Shown here: piece after piece, positions 26,355 through 34,919 of the stretch | Layout: the number at the start of each line of letters is the position of its first letter | Numbering within the stretch: the stretch's first letter is position 1 | NCBI RefSeq assembly: GCF_013377085.1 | Contig: NZ_JACAAX010000001.1 | Location: 124,001-188,000, forward strand | Direction: 5' to 3' | Source: Rhodoplanes sp. | GTDB taxonomy: Bacteria; Pseudomonadota; Alphaproteobacteria; Rhizobiales; Xanthobacteraceae | Length of the DNA: 64,000 nt | Notes under the pieces: model-generated | Told to the model about the DNA's origin: nothing | Database searches by the model: none | The model's input: the letters and a program-made list of their open reading frames with translations, nothing else | Made by a program: the position numbers and the translations under genes

Positions 26355-27473
26355 TCACACCACCACGGTGAGGCGCTTCGCCGCGCGGGTGATGCCGGTG
26401 TAGAGCCAGCGCTCGCGCGTCTCCTGGAACGCGAAGCTCTCGTCGAACAGCACGACGTCGTCCCACTGCGAGCCCTGCGCCTTGTGCACGGTCAGCACGT
26501 AGCCGAAGTCGAACTCGTCGTAGACCTTGCGCTGCGCCCAGTCGAACTCCTCGATGTTGCCGAGGAAGCATTCGGCCCGGACCGTCACCTTCAGGAGCTT
26601 GCTGCGGATCGAGACGTCCTCGTCGGGCGCGATCCGCAGGGTGACGAGCTTTTTCGAACGGCCGATGGCGCGCTCCTTCACGGTCCACAGGCCGCCGTTG
26701 AACAGGCCCTTCTTGCGGTTGTTGCGCAGGCAGACCAGCTTGTCGCCGGCGAGCGGCAGCGCTTCGGTGAACCCGCGTCGCTCGCGCAGCCGGCCGTTGT
26801 AGGCGCGCCGCGTCGCATTGCGGCCGACCAGCACCTGGTCGGCGTCGAGCACGCGGGCCGGATCGAGGTCGCTGCGGCGCACCACCTGGCTGATGCCGTA
26901 GTCGCCGGGCGCCAGCCGGCCGCCCTCGCGGACCTGCATCGAGAGCCGCACGATCGGATCGTCCTGCGCCTGGCGGTGCACCTCGGTCAGCATGGCGTCC
27001 GGCTCGTGCTCGGTGAAGAAGCCGCCGCCCTGGATGGGCGGGAGCTGGGCCGGATCGCCCAGGACCAGGATCGGCACGCCGAACGACATCAGGTCGCGGC
27101 CGAGCTCGGCATCGACCATCGAGCACTCGTCGATGACGATCAGCTTGGCCTTGGAGGCGGGCGCGTCGTCCCACAGCGTGAAGCTCGGCTGCTCGCTCTC
27201 GGTGTCCTGCGGCCGGTAGATCAGGCTGTGGATGGTCGAGGCATTGCGGCAGCCCTTGGAGCGCATCACCTGGGCGGCCTTGCCCGTGAAGGCGGCGAAC
27301 TTCACCTCGCCCTCGACCCCCTCGGCGAGATGGCGGGCGAGCGTCGTCTTGCCGGTGCCGGCATAGCCGAACAGGCGGAAGACGGGCGGCGTGCCGCGCG
27401 AGCCGGGGCGGGCGTCGAGCCAGCGGGCGACCGCGGCGAGCGCCTTGTCCTGGTGCGGCGTGAAGACGGGCAT
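26355..27473 (-). CDS. RecD-like SF1 DNA helicase
   Basis: Stand-alone superfamily 1B helicase of 372 residues. Motifs: Walker A FGYAGTGKTTLA (about residues 35-46), AFTGKAA (motif Ia), LIVIDECSMVD (motif II), GDPAQLPPI (motif III), and the C-terminal UvrD_C2-like VLTVHKAQGSQWDDVVLF with YTGITRAAKRL. RecB and RecC are absent, as usual for these short RecD2-like proteins, and the N-terminal domain of RecD2 is missing. ATG 27473 is preferred because upstream codons lack family character. It is divergent from the diguanylate cyclase gene. A role in DNA repair or recombination is inferred. Confidence 0.9.
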   Translation of the reverse strand: MPVFTPHQDKALAAVARWLDARPGSRGTPPVFRLFGYAGTGKTTLARHLAEGVEGEVKFAAFTGKAAQVMRSKGCRNASTIHSLIYRPQDTESEQPSFTLWDDAPASKAKLIVIDECSMVDAELGRDLMSFGVPILVLGDPAQLPPIQGGGFFTEHEPDAMLTEVHRQAQDDPIVRLSMQVREGGRLAPGDYGISQVVRRSDLDPARVLDADQVLVGRNATRRAYNGRLRERRGFTEALPLAGDKLVCLRNNRKKGLFNGGLWTVKERAIGRSKKLVTLRIAPDEDVSIRSKLLKVTVRAECFLGNIEEFDWAQRKVYDEFDFGYVLTVHKAQGSQWDDVVLFDESFAFQETRERWLYTGITRAAKRLTVVV

Positions 27474-27749
27474 GCGGCGAATCGACTCGTTGTTGCGGGC
27501 ATCGCGGACGACGCCATCGGCGGCACGGCCGGCTCGACGCCGGCCCGATCCGGACCCGATCGGGGCGTCTGGTTGACGATCCGTCGACGCGGAGCCGTCG
27601 CGGACTGCTCGAACTTTTAGCACGATAGTCGGAGAGCGTTAATCACTCGGTGGGGTGTTTCCGGTAGAGACGAAGGTCCGGACCCCCGAGCCGCCGACGA
27701 CCTGCCGGGGATTCGGGAATGGGACAGGCCGGCCTGGGAAGACGAATCG

Positions 27750-29528
27750 ATGCAGAGCGACGTTTCGGCGCTGCTGCGCGCGCTTCGCGAGCGCGTGACG
27801 GCGAGCCTCAAGACGCGGCTTCTCCTGCTCACGCTCGCGGTTTTCGTCGCCGTCTCGCTACCGGCCTATGTGGCGTTCGAGTGGATCGTGCGCACCACGG
27901 TCGTCAAGCTCGGCACGCTGTTCGCCGAGAAGCAGGTGCTGTTCGACCGCTATCGCGGCCTCGAGGCGCTGATGCGCGAGGTCTCGCTCGCCGAGACGCT
28001 GACGCGCTCGCCCGCCGTCATCGAATGGGCCACCGACGAAGCCGCCCCCGACAAGGCGGCGCGCGGCCTCGCCGAGCTCGAGCGCTATCGCCAGTCGTTC
28101 CAGGACCACAGCTACTTCTTCGTCGTCCACGCCTCCGGCAACTACTACTTCAACGACCGCGACGGCTCCTACGCGGGCGACCAGCGCCGCTACACCGTCA
28201 AGCCGGAAAACCCGCGCGATGGCTGGTACTACACCACGATCGCCGACGGACCGGGCTGCCGCCTCAATGTCGACCACGACGACAACCTCGCCGTCACCAA
28301 GGTGTGGATCAACTGCGTGATCGCCGAGGGCGGACGCGTGCTCGGCGCGATCGGCACGGGCGTGGATCTGACCGCCTTCATCCGCGAGGTGGTGGACATC
28401 CCGCAGGTCGGCGTGCAGAGCATGTTCGTCGATCGCGCCGGCGCCATCCAGGCGCATCGCGACGCCAGGATGGTGGACTTCCACAGCCTGACCAAGGACA
28501 CCAAGGCGAAGAAGACCATCTACGCCCTGGTCGATCGCGATACCGACAGGGCGACGCTCGCGGCCATGATGGCGCGGCTCGGCGAGGGCCGGAATGCGGT
28601 GGAGTCGAGCTTCATCCGCATCGGCGGCAAGGACTATCTGGTGGGGGTCGGCTATCTCGACCGGGTCGGCTGGTTCAACGTGACGCTCATGGACGTGGAC
28701 GCCATCATCGATCGTGCCATGTTTGCTCCGATCGCGGCGCTGCTCGCGTTGATCGCGGCGGCCGCCGTCGCACTGATGATGGTGTTCTTCCGCCGCGTCG
28801 TGCTCGATCGCCTGGCGCGGCTGGAGGGAGCGATCCGCCGCATGGAGGTGGGCGATTTCGCCGCCGAGGTCGATCGCGGCCGCGACGAGATCGGCCGGCT
28901 GTCGCGGGCGTTCGCCCGCATGGCGGCGGCGGTCGGGGACCACACCGGGCTGCTCGAGGAGATGGTGGCGGAACGCACCGATCAGCTCCGCCGGCTCGCT
29001 CAGGTGGATCCGCTCACCGGCATCTACAATCGGCGCGGCGTGCTGGTCGCGCTCGAGCCGATGCGCGCCGCAGCCGAGCGGGACGGCGTTGCGCTCGACC
29101 TGCTGCTGATCGACTTCGACCTGTTCAAGACCATCAACGACGCGCACGGCCATCACGGCGGCGACCGCGTGCTCTCCGAGGCGGCGTGCCGCCTGCGGGC
29201 GGCGCTGCGTCCCGGCGATGTCTACGGGCGTTGGGGCGGCGACGAGTTCATCGTGGTGGCGCGGCCGCGGCCCGAGACCACGATCAGGGCGCTCGCCGAG
29301 ACGCTGCTCGCCGCCATCGGCGGCACGCCCGTGACGCTCGACGGCGGCGTCGCGGTGCGGGTGTCGATCAGCATCGGCGCCTGCCGGCTCACGGAGGGCG
29401 ACACGATCGACGCTGCGCTCGGTCGCGCCGATGCGGCGCTCTACGAGGCGAAGCGCTCCGGACGCGACACCGCCGTCGTCCACGACCCGCTCCGCCACGG
29501 CAACGGTAACATCCTTCTCAGCGCGTGA
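27750..29528 (+). CDS. Membrane diguanylate cyclase (Cache sensor, HAMP, GGDEF)
   Basis: Makes cyclic di-GMP from GTP in response to an external signal. TM1 about 22-45 (LLLLTLAVFVAVSLPAYVAF), a large periplasmic dCache-like region (DGSYAGDQRRYTVKPENPRD is typical of Cache_1/PAS-like folds), TM2 about 325-348, HAMP about 350-400, then GGDEF. The catalytic sequence GRWGGDEFIVV is intact, and RPGD five residues before it is the inhibitory I-site, so feedback inhibition is expected. Unlike the two GGDEF-EAL proteins at 45-51 kb it has no EAL domain. Length 592. The ATG at 27750 lacks a strong ribosome site. Confidence 0.92.
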   Translation: MQSDVSALLRALRERVTASLKTRLLLLTLAVFVAVSLPAYVAFEWIVRTTVVKLGTLFAEKQVLFDRYRGLEALMREVSLAETLTRSPAVIEWATDEAAPDKAARGLAELERYRQSFQDHSYFFVVHASGNYYFNDRDGSYAGDQRRYTVKPENPRDGWYYTTIADGPGCRLNVDHDDNLAVTKVWINCVIAEGGRVLGAIGTGVDLTAFIREVVDIPQVGVQSMFVDRAGAIQAHRDARMVDFHSLTKDTKAKKTIYALVDRDTDRATLAAMMARLGEGRNAVESSFIRIGGKDYLVGVGYLDRVGWFNVTLMDVDAIIDRAMFAPIAALLALIAAAAVALMMVFFRRVVLDRLARLEGAIRRMEVGDFAAEVDRGRDEIGRLSRAFARMAAAVGDHTGLLEEMVAERTDQLRRLAQVDPLTGIYNRRGVLVALEPMRAAAERDGVALDLLLIDFDLFKTINDAHGHHGGDRVLSEAACRLRAALRPGDVYGRWGGDEFIVVARPRPETTIRALAETLLAAIGGTPVTLDGGVAVRVSISIGACRLTEGDTIDAALGRADAALYEAKRSGRDTAVVHDPLRHGNGNILLSA

Positions 29529-29541
29529 GATCGGCGGTGCC

Positions 29542-29583
29542 GCGACGCTGCTGCAGCTTCTTCAAGAGCACGATGTGCTCGGT
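29542..29583 (-). pseudogene. Remnant of a second HNH-endonuclease gene
   Basis: On the minus strand 14 codons read TEHIVLLKKLQQRR, matching TEHVALLRKLQQRR (30460-30501) of the intact HNH gene at 11 of 14 positions. In frame the remnant is closed by TGA soon upstream and downstream, and neither the HNH motif nor the cysteines are present. The fragment lies between the diguanylate cyclase stop and the DUF1203 gene, so a duplicate copy probably decayed here. Confidence 0.55.
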
Positions 29584-29610
29584 CGACCTGAAGCGGATCG
29601 CGGTTAGCCG

Positions 29611-30078
29611 TCACGCTCTCTCGACCCTTGCCGCATAGCAGCCCGGCGCGGCGAAGTGGATGTGCAGATAAGCGGCTTGCGGAACGGCGAACAGCCGCTC
29701 GATCGCGTCCTCGACAGCCCGGCCGTCCTCGAGCTCGCACCCGACCATCATGCCGGCTTCGTCGAACGCGCGGACCGCGAGTGTTCGGCATCGGAGCTGC
29801 TCGGGGACGATGTCGACCTCGTCGAAGGTTGTTTCGCCCTCCCGGACATAGATCGCGAAGCGCATTCGGTAGGGCGACGCAACCGCGTGATGCTCGTGAT
29901 TGACGAGGATCAGCTCGTCCCCAGGCTTCGAATCCGTGAGGCTCACCCGGCACGGATAACCGGGCTCGCGCGCATCGGCGATGCGCCGCACGGCGCCGTG
30001 CGCGGCGAGCGCCGCATCCGAGAGCGCGAACAACGGGGCGAACGGTTCGGCCGGCAGGCCACGGATCCGGAAACTCAT
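29611..30078 (-). CDS. DUF1203-family protein
   Basis: 155-residue cytoplasmic protein of the DUF1203 family. Recognisable blocks are GYPCRVSLTDSKPGDELILV, NHEHHAVASPYR, AIYVREGE and the C-terminal AYLHIHFAAPGCYAARVE. Function is unknown; members are often annotated only by the domain. It is transcribed in the same direction as the HNH endonuclease gene, 150 bases downstream of it. The conserved Cys, His and Tyr residues suggest a small-molecule or metal site, but that is a guess. Confidence 0.85.
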   Translation of the reverse strand: MSFRIRGLPAEPFAPLFALSDAALAAHGAVRRIADAREPGYPCRVSLTDSKPGDELILVNHEHHAVASPYRMRFAIYVREGETTFDEVDIVPEQLRCRTLAVRAFDEAGMMVGCELEDGRAVEDAIERLFAVPQAAYLHIHFAAPGCYAARVERA

Positions 30079-30228
30079 GTGGGGCTCCTCTTCTGCCGGT
30101 GCGAAGATGGAGCGCGGCGGAGGACGACACCACCCGATTTCCGAACGGCGACGGGCCGGCCCGACGCCGTTCGGCCGCGGGTTTCCTTTCGGCGGATGTG
30201 GAACCGTGAGGAGATCGCAGGCCGCGGC

Positions 30229-30975
30229 TCACGCCGGCTCGCGCGCGCTCTCGCCGCGGCGTCGCTCGCTGCGGCCGCGCGCCTCGTCGGCGCATTTCTC
30301 GACATGGACGTCGCGGTTGATCACCTGCAGGTTGGGCAGGCCCCAGAACCCCAGCAGGTCGGGCCAGGGCGTGTCACGATGGTCGCGCCAGACCTCGAAC
30401 AGCGGCACGCGGTGATCGACCTCGGCTGTCCGCCACAGCCGTTTTCCGCGGGCGGCGCAGCGGCGCTGCTGAAGCTTTCTCAGGAGAGCGACATGCTCGG
30501 TCGGCGCCACCCAGAACTGCCAGGCGACCACGCAGGCGGCGTGCCATTCGGCGTTGCGGTTGGGTCCGCGATCCCACAGGTCGACATGCCAGCCGAAGCG
30601 GAAGACCGGCTGACCGCAGACGCAGCAGCGGCCGCCGCCGGGCGCGAAGGCCGGCTCGCGATAGGGCGCAGGCGGGGTGCGAAAGCTCGCCGGCAGGCCG
30701 CGTGCGCGGTCGGGCCGCTTGGTGCCGGTCTCGGCGATGCGCCACGTCCAGCCGACCGGCGTGCCGCTCTTTGCGGCGAGCGCGCGCGAGAGGCGGTCGG
30801 CGCGCAAGGGATGCGCCCGCCAGAAGCCGTCGATCGCTATGCGGGGCAGCGGCGGGATCAGGGGCCGCGCCAGCGCGCGGTCGAGCACGGGCGCAGGAAA
30901 AATCTCCGGCAGCGCCTTGCGCAGCCGCGCCAGCGACCGCTGGTTTCGTTCATCGCGCCATGCCGACGCCGTCAT
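30229..30975 (-). CDS. HNH endonuclease-domain protein
   Basis: 248 residues. The C-terminal half carries an HNH nuclease: CCVCGQP (a CxxC zinc pair), a paired HAACVVAW segment, and the catalytic AEVDHRVPLFEVWRD followed by GLPNLQVINRDVHVEKCADE (N and second H, then K). The N-terminal 100 residues are arginine-rich and were not recognised. The ATG at 30975 is the likeliest start although no good ribosome site precedes it; the frame stays open further upstream without conservation signs. A decayed second copy lies at 29542-29583. Such genes are often restriction or mobile-element derived. Confidence 0.82.
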   Translation of the reverse strand: MTASAWRDERNQRSLARLRKALPEIFPAPVLDRALARPLIPPLPRIAIDGFWRAHPLRADRLSRALAAKSGTPVGWTWRIAETGTKRPDRARGLPASFRTPPAPYREPAFAPGGGRCCVCGQPVFRFGWHVDLWDRGPNRNAEWHAACVVAWQFWVAPTEHVALLRKLQQRRCAARGKRLWRTAEVDHRVPLFEVWRDHRDTPWPDLLGFWGLPNLQVINRDVHVEKCADEARGRSERRRGESAREPA

Positions 30976-31222
30976 GCGGTGGTCGAGCCCCGTGTCCAGA
31001 CACCCGAATCGTAGACCGCGAACGTAAACGATTCGGCCGCATGTCGGCGCCCGCCCGACTGGGGTGATTCTGGTCGGCAGCATTTTCCGGCCGGGCAACT
31101 CCTGACCAGTCTCGTCGTGCCATGCCGTGCAGGATAGGCCTGCGCCATAAGGACTTCGGCGATACAGGGACCGGCACCGGACTTGCAGATTGCGACCCCG
31201 GATCGTGAGTGGAGTTGGGGTC

Positions 31223-31888
31223 ATGACCATATCTGCCGTCTCGGCGTCGCCGACGCCGAATGCCTCCGGGTCCCGCGCCGGCCGCACGGCCGACAGCAGC
31301 TTCGCCGCCGCGCTCGCCGCGGCCGAAGATGCGTCGTCGGCGACGGCGTCCGGTTCGACCACGGAAACGACTGCGACGCCCTCCACTGCGGCATCGCCGG
31401 CGATCGTGATGTCGCGCCGCGACGGCACCGTCGCCTATGCGATCGATCCCGCCTCGGTACGGCGCTTCGCCCCGCCGACCCGCGAGGGCGTGGAGACCAT
31501 GACGGCCGACCTGGCCGAGGAGCTCGACACGGCCTTCGCCTCCGCGGGGCTCGCAAGCGAGCCGCCCGTCAGTTTCACGGTGGATGACACCGGTATCCAT
31601 GCGGCGGGCGAGCGCGACGATCTCGCGGCGATCGACGCGCTGGTCGCCTCCGACGCGCACCTGCGGCAGTCCATCCGCATATCGCACGCCATCACGGCCC
31701 AGGCCTATGCGCTCGAGCACACCAGCCCCGAAGACTCCTATCGCGAGGTCAGCGACCCGCAGGTGGCCGTCGAGCGATTCGTCCGGATGATGGAGGCGCA
31801 GAAGGCCACCACGATGACCTTCGTTTATGGCGGCAGCGGCGTGTCGGTGACGGCGAACGGCACCGCCTGGCCGCCGTCTGGAACGTGA
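31223..31888 (+). CDS. Hypothetical protein with Ala/Ser/Thr-rich N terminus
   Basis: 221 residues, no family recognised. Residues 1-65 are low in complexity (Ala, Ser, Thr). From about residue 70 there is a structured part with VMSRRDGTVAYAIDPASVRR, SFTVDDTGIHAAGERDDLAAI, and a C-terminal alpha-helical stretch (QVAVERFVRMMEAQKATTMTF). No signal peptide or membrane segment is evident. GGAG lies 9 bases before the ATG at 31223. It is divergent from the HNH gene. The tail recalls flagellar-associated or export-chaperone-type helices, but no assignment is justified. Confidence 0.65.
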   Translation: MTISAVSASPTPNASGSRAGRTADSSFAAALAAAEDASSATASGSTTETTATPSTAASPAIVMSRRDGTVAYAIDPASVRRFAPPTREGVETMTADLAEELDTAFASAGLASEPPVSFTVDDTGIHAAGERDDLAAIDALVASDAHLRQSIRISHAITAQAYALEHTSPEDSYREVSDPQVAVERFVRMMEAQKATTMTFVYGGSGVSVTANGTAWPPSGT

Positions 31889-32006
31889 ACGGCGCGGCCA
31901 TGACAACGCGCGGGCACGCATCGAGGCCCGTCCAGTGAACCGTTTCCCACCTCGCCGGGACATGTTCTAAGGTGGCGCCGCCCGTAACCCATCCCGGAGC
32001 TTCCGC

Positions 32007-32402
32007 ATGTCCGCCTTCGTGTTCGACCACGTTCATCTGCGCACCAGCGATCCCGAGGCGATGGCGCAGTGGTTCGAGCGCATGCTCGGCGCCGAGATTC
32101 TCCGCAGTGTCGAGCAGGGCAAGCCGCGCATCGACCTGAAGCTCGGCGGCGCCAAGATCTTCATCGCGCCGGTCGGGTCGACTGATGGCGTCCATCCGTC
32201 GCCGGCGCTGCCGTGCCGCGGGCTCGATCATTTCGGTCTGGTGGTCCAGGGCATCGATGCGGTCGCGGCCGAGCTGAAGCAGAAGGGCGTCGTGTTCACC
32301 AAGGAGCCGCACGCGCCGCGGCCCGGCATCCGCATCTGCTTCATCCGCGGCCCCGAGAGCATCTCGATCGAGCTTCTGGACCGCAATCCCGCCTACGGGT
32401 GA
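32007..32402 (+). CDS. VOC-superfamily (glyoxalase/dioxygenase-fold) protein
   Basis: 131-residue vicinal-oxygen-chelate protein with two beta-alpha-beta-beta-beta repeats: FDHVHLRTSDPEAMAQWFER begins the first and GLDHFGLVVQGIDAVAAELK the second. Possible metal ligands are His-8 (in DHVHL), His in GLDHFGL and the glutamate in SISIELLDRN. The fold covers glyoxalase I, extradiol dioxygenases and methylmalonyl-CoA epimerase; length suits lyase- or epimerase-type members, which cannot be separated by eye. The stop is 14 bases from that of the convergent lipoprotein gene. Confidence 0.85.
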   Translation: MSAFVFDHVHLRTSDPEAMAQWFERMLGAEILRSVEQGKPRIDLKLGGAKIFIAPVGSTDGVHPSPALPCRGLDHFGLVVQGIDAVAAELKQKGVVFTKEPHAPRPGIRICFIRGPESISIELLDRNPAYG

Positions 32403-32415
32403 GCGCAGCGATCCG

Positions 32416-33036
32416 TCAGGTCGCAGGCCTGGCCGGCGCGCCGGCCGGCAGCGGGCAGGCCTCCAACACCGGGGCGAAGGCCGCCTTCGCGCCGACGATG
32501 CGGAACTCGGCGACGGTGCGGCCGGCGAACAGCGACTCGGTCCGCACCAGCAGCATGCTGCCGGCCGATACATCCTCGATGAACCTCGCCACCACGGCGG
32601 TGTCGTCGATCGCGATGGTCTTGCGATCTTCCAGGAAGGTGGCGTCGACCTCGCTGCCCGGCCGGTTGTCGACCCGGTACGCGAAGGTCGAGTTGCGGTC
32701 GGCGCCGACCCGCAGGTCGAACGAGAAGCGGACGATCGGCTTGTCCTCGAAACACATCACCTGGACGAGTGCCGGCCGGATCGCTGTCGTCTTGTTGTTC
32801 GACAGCATCGTGGTCACGAAGGCGGTCGGGGCGGGCTTGCCGGTGATGCGGTCGATCCGGTGCTCGATCCGCCAGCTTCCCGAGGTCTCGTCGGGCTTGG
32901 CCAGCACATAGGAGCGGTCCTGCACGAAGCAGCCGCCCAGCAGCAAGCCGAGAAGGCTGGCGCACAAGCCGGGCGTTCGCGCAGGAACTCGGGCTGGTCT
33001 GCGGCTCGCGCGAAAAGCCAGTTCGCTGATCCGCAT
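32416..33036 (-). CDS. Lipoprotein with VasI-like domain
   Basis: 206 residues: a basic N terminus, a hydrophobic stretch and the lipobox LLLGGCFVQD (Cys about residue 37). The mature part has the layout of VasI-type proteins: MCFEDKPIVRFSFDLRVG, RVDNRPGSEVDATFLEDRK and VAEFRIVGAKAAFAPVLEAC, with cysteines at both ends that could form a disulphide. VasI proteins accompany some type VI secretion loci but no other T6SS gene is here, so the similarity may be structural only. The gene is divergent from the flavoprotein gene. Confidence 0.7.
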   Translation of the reverse strand: MRISELAFRASRRPARVPARTPGLCASLLGLLLGGCFVQDRSYVLAKPDETSGSWRIEHRIDRITGKPAPTAFVTTMLSNNKTTAIRPALVQVMCFEDKPIVRFSFDLRVGADRNSTFAYRVDNRPGSEVDATFLEDRKTIAIDDTAVVARFIEDVSAGSMLLVRTESLFAGRTVAEFRIVGAKAAFAPVLEACPLPAGAPARPAT

Positions 33037-33247
33037 ACCCGTCCCCCGAACGCAACGCCGCACCACAACCGGAATGCTGGCATATTCCCGTAATGCGAGC
33101 AATCGGGTTGTACGCGTGCCGCGGGATGCCCCCTGGGCCTGAAGCCTGCGCGTCACCGATGGGGCGAGCCGGGCCGTGCGGACCCTGGCCCGGCGGTGCC
33201 GCCGGCGGCTTGCGCCGGGTCCGTGGTCCGTCGTATCGCTGCCGGCG

Positions 33248-34243
33248 ATGCGCGAGGTCGAGACCATCATCGTCGGCGGCGGACCGGCCGGCAGCACCTG
33301 TGCCCGGCGCCTGGTGCAGCACGGGCGCGGCGTGCTCGTCCTCGACAAGGCACGCTTTCCCCGCCTCAAGCTGTGCGCCGGTTGGATCACCGAGAAGGTC
33401 TTGCGCGATCTCGAGATCGGGCCCGGCGACTATCCGTATCCGATGCTGCGGCTCGACATCCGAACCCATGTGCGCGGGTTGCCGTTCGCGCTTCGCTGGT
33501 TTCCGACGCCGGGCGAAAACTTTTCCATTCGCCGGGTCGAGTTCGACGCCTGGCTGCTGGCGCGCTCCGGCGTCGAGGTGGTGCAGCACGAGGTGCGCAG
33601 CATTCGCCGCGACGGCGAGCGCTTCGTCATTGACGACGCCTTCGCGTGCCGCTGGCTGATCGGTGCCGGCGGCACCATGTGCCCGGTGCGGCGGGGTCTG
33701 TTCGCGGAGCCGCGCCAAAAATCGCGCCAGATCGTCACGCTGGAGAAGGAGTTTTCCTATCCGGCGCGCGACGACGCCTGCCGGCTGTTCTTCCGCCGCG
33801 GCCTTGTCGGCTATGCCTGGGTGGTGCCGAAAGGCGACGGCCACGTGAACATCGGCCTCGGTGCCAAGGCGAAGTATCTGCGGAAAACCGGCACCAACAT
33901 CCACGACCATTTTCGCGCGTTTCTGGACGACCTCGTTCGCGACGGCCGGCTCGATGCGGCGACCGCCGCGGGCCTGCACGAGACCGGGCATCCGTACTAT
34001 CTGTTCACCCGCGACGGCGAGGTGAAGAGCGATCGCTGCCTGCTGATCGGCGATTCGGCCGGGCTCGCCACCATGGATCTGGGCGAAGGGATCGGCCCCG
34101 CCGTCGAGAGCGGCCTGATGGCGGCGAACGAGATATTGGGGATCGGCACCTACGACAAAAGCCAGGTGACGCTGTTCTCGCTGTCCGGCGTCGTCCAGCG
34201 GTTGATGCGGGCTGCCAACCGGCGCCACCTGCCGGCGGCGTGA
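33248..34243 (+). CDS. Geranylgeranyl-reductase-family FAD-dependent oxidoreductase
   Basis: 331-residue flavoprotein. The N-terminal Rossmann motif IIVGGGPAGSTCARRL binds FAD; CAGWITEKV follows, with the cysteine typical of the geranylgeranyl-reductase group; the second FAD motif CLLIGDSAGLATMDLGEGIG is near residue 275. The family reduces isoprenoid side chains or hydroxylates aromatics. No bacteriochlorophyll, carotenoid or quinone genes are in the window, so the substrate is unknown. ATG 33248 gives the motif at residue 6. Convergent with the CMD gene, stop to stop without a gap. Confidence 0.86.
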   Translation: MREVETIIVGGGPAGSTCARRLVQHGRGVLVLDKARFPRLKLCAGWITEKVLRDLEIGPGDYPYPMLRLDIRTHVRGLPFALRWFPTPGENFSIRRVEFDAWLLARSGVEVVQHEVRSIRRDGERFVIDDAFACRWLIGAGGTMCPVRRGLFAEPRQKSRQIVTLEKEFSYPARDDACRLFFRRGLVGYAWVVPKGDGHVNIGLGAKAKYLRKTGTNIHDHFRAFLDDLVRDGRLDAATAAGLHETGHPYYLFTRDGEVKSDRCLLIGDSAGLATMDLGEGIGPAVESGLMAANEILGIGTYDKSQVTLFSLSGVVQRLMRAANRRHLPAA

Positions 34244-34780
34244 TCAGGTGTGCGGCGGCAGGCCGATCCCGAAACCCTGATTGATCGCCGCGAACATCTG
34301 ATAGAAGCCGGACAGCACGACGATCTCGACCAGGCCCTCGCGCCCGAACTCTTTTACGGCCGCCGCCTGCAGCGTGTCGGGCACCTCCTGCCAGGTCAGT
34401 GTCTTGGCCAGGATCGCGCTCAACAGCCGGTAGGGATCGGGCAGCGCGTCCGTGCCGCCCGAGCCGACCGCGTCGATCACGCCGTCCGGCAGCCCGGCGG
34501 CACGCGCGTGCTGAACGTGGTCCTGCCATTCGAAGGCGGCGCCGGTCGAGCGCGCCACCGACAGCACGATAAACTGATAGGCGGTGCGCGGCAGCACGCC
34601 GTCGAACTTCAGGAAGAAGCCGAGGTCCTCGATGCGGCGCGCCAGCTCCGGATGATTGAGCAGCGCCAGATACGGGCCGCCGAAGCCCTCGCCATGCGCC
34701 GTGCGCTTCGCCGCGATCTGATCGTAGAGGGCCTTTGCCGCCGGCGGCAGCGCGGCCGGATCCATGGTCAGGATGGTCAT
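34244..34780 (-). CDS. Carboxymuconolactone-decarboxylase (CMD)-family protein lacking CxxC
   Basis: 178-residue all-helical protein of the CMD/AhpD superfamily, starting MDPAALPPAAKALYDQIAAK. The central FIVLSVARSTGAAFEWQDHVQHA corresponds to the segment that carries CxxC in AhpD peroxidases; here no cysteine is present, as in true carboxymuconolactone decarboxylases. The second half (EIVVLSGFYQMFAAINQGFGIGL) completes the fold. A decarboxylase or isomerase role is likelier than peroxidase. Upstream lies palindromic repeat copy B. Confidence 0.84.
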   Translation of the reverse strand: MTILTMDPAALPPAAKALYDQIAAKRTAHGEGFGGPYLALLNHPELARRIEDLGFFLKFDGVLPRTAYQFIVLSVARSTGAAFEWQDHVQHARAAGLPDGVIDAVGSGGTDALPDPYRLLSAILAKTLTWQEVPDTLQAAAVKEFGREGLVEIVVLSGFYQMFAAINQGFGIGLPPHT

Positions 34781-34799
34781 GGGGGCTCCCTCAGCTCTC

Positions 34800-34904
34800 C
34801 GTCATTCCGGGGCGCTGCGGAGCAGCGAACCTGGAATCCAGCGGCAAACCCCGACTGCGTGGCAGGATTCCGGGTCCGGCGCTTTGCGCCGTCCCGGAAT
34901 GACC
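34800..34904. repeat. Intergenic palindromic repeat element, copy B
   Basis: Same family as copy A: outer arms CGTCATTCCGGGGCG and CGTCCCGGAATGAC, an inner ATTCCGGGTCCGGCG arm and a GGAATCC. About 105 bases, between the CMD gene and the ThDP-enzyme stop. Arms are conserved while the interior differs from copy A. Confidence 0.68.
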
Positions 34905-34919
34905 ACGGAAGCCGTCTCA

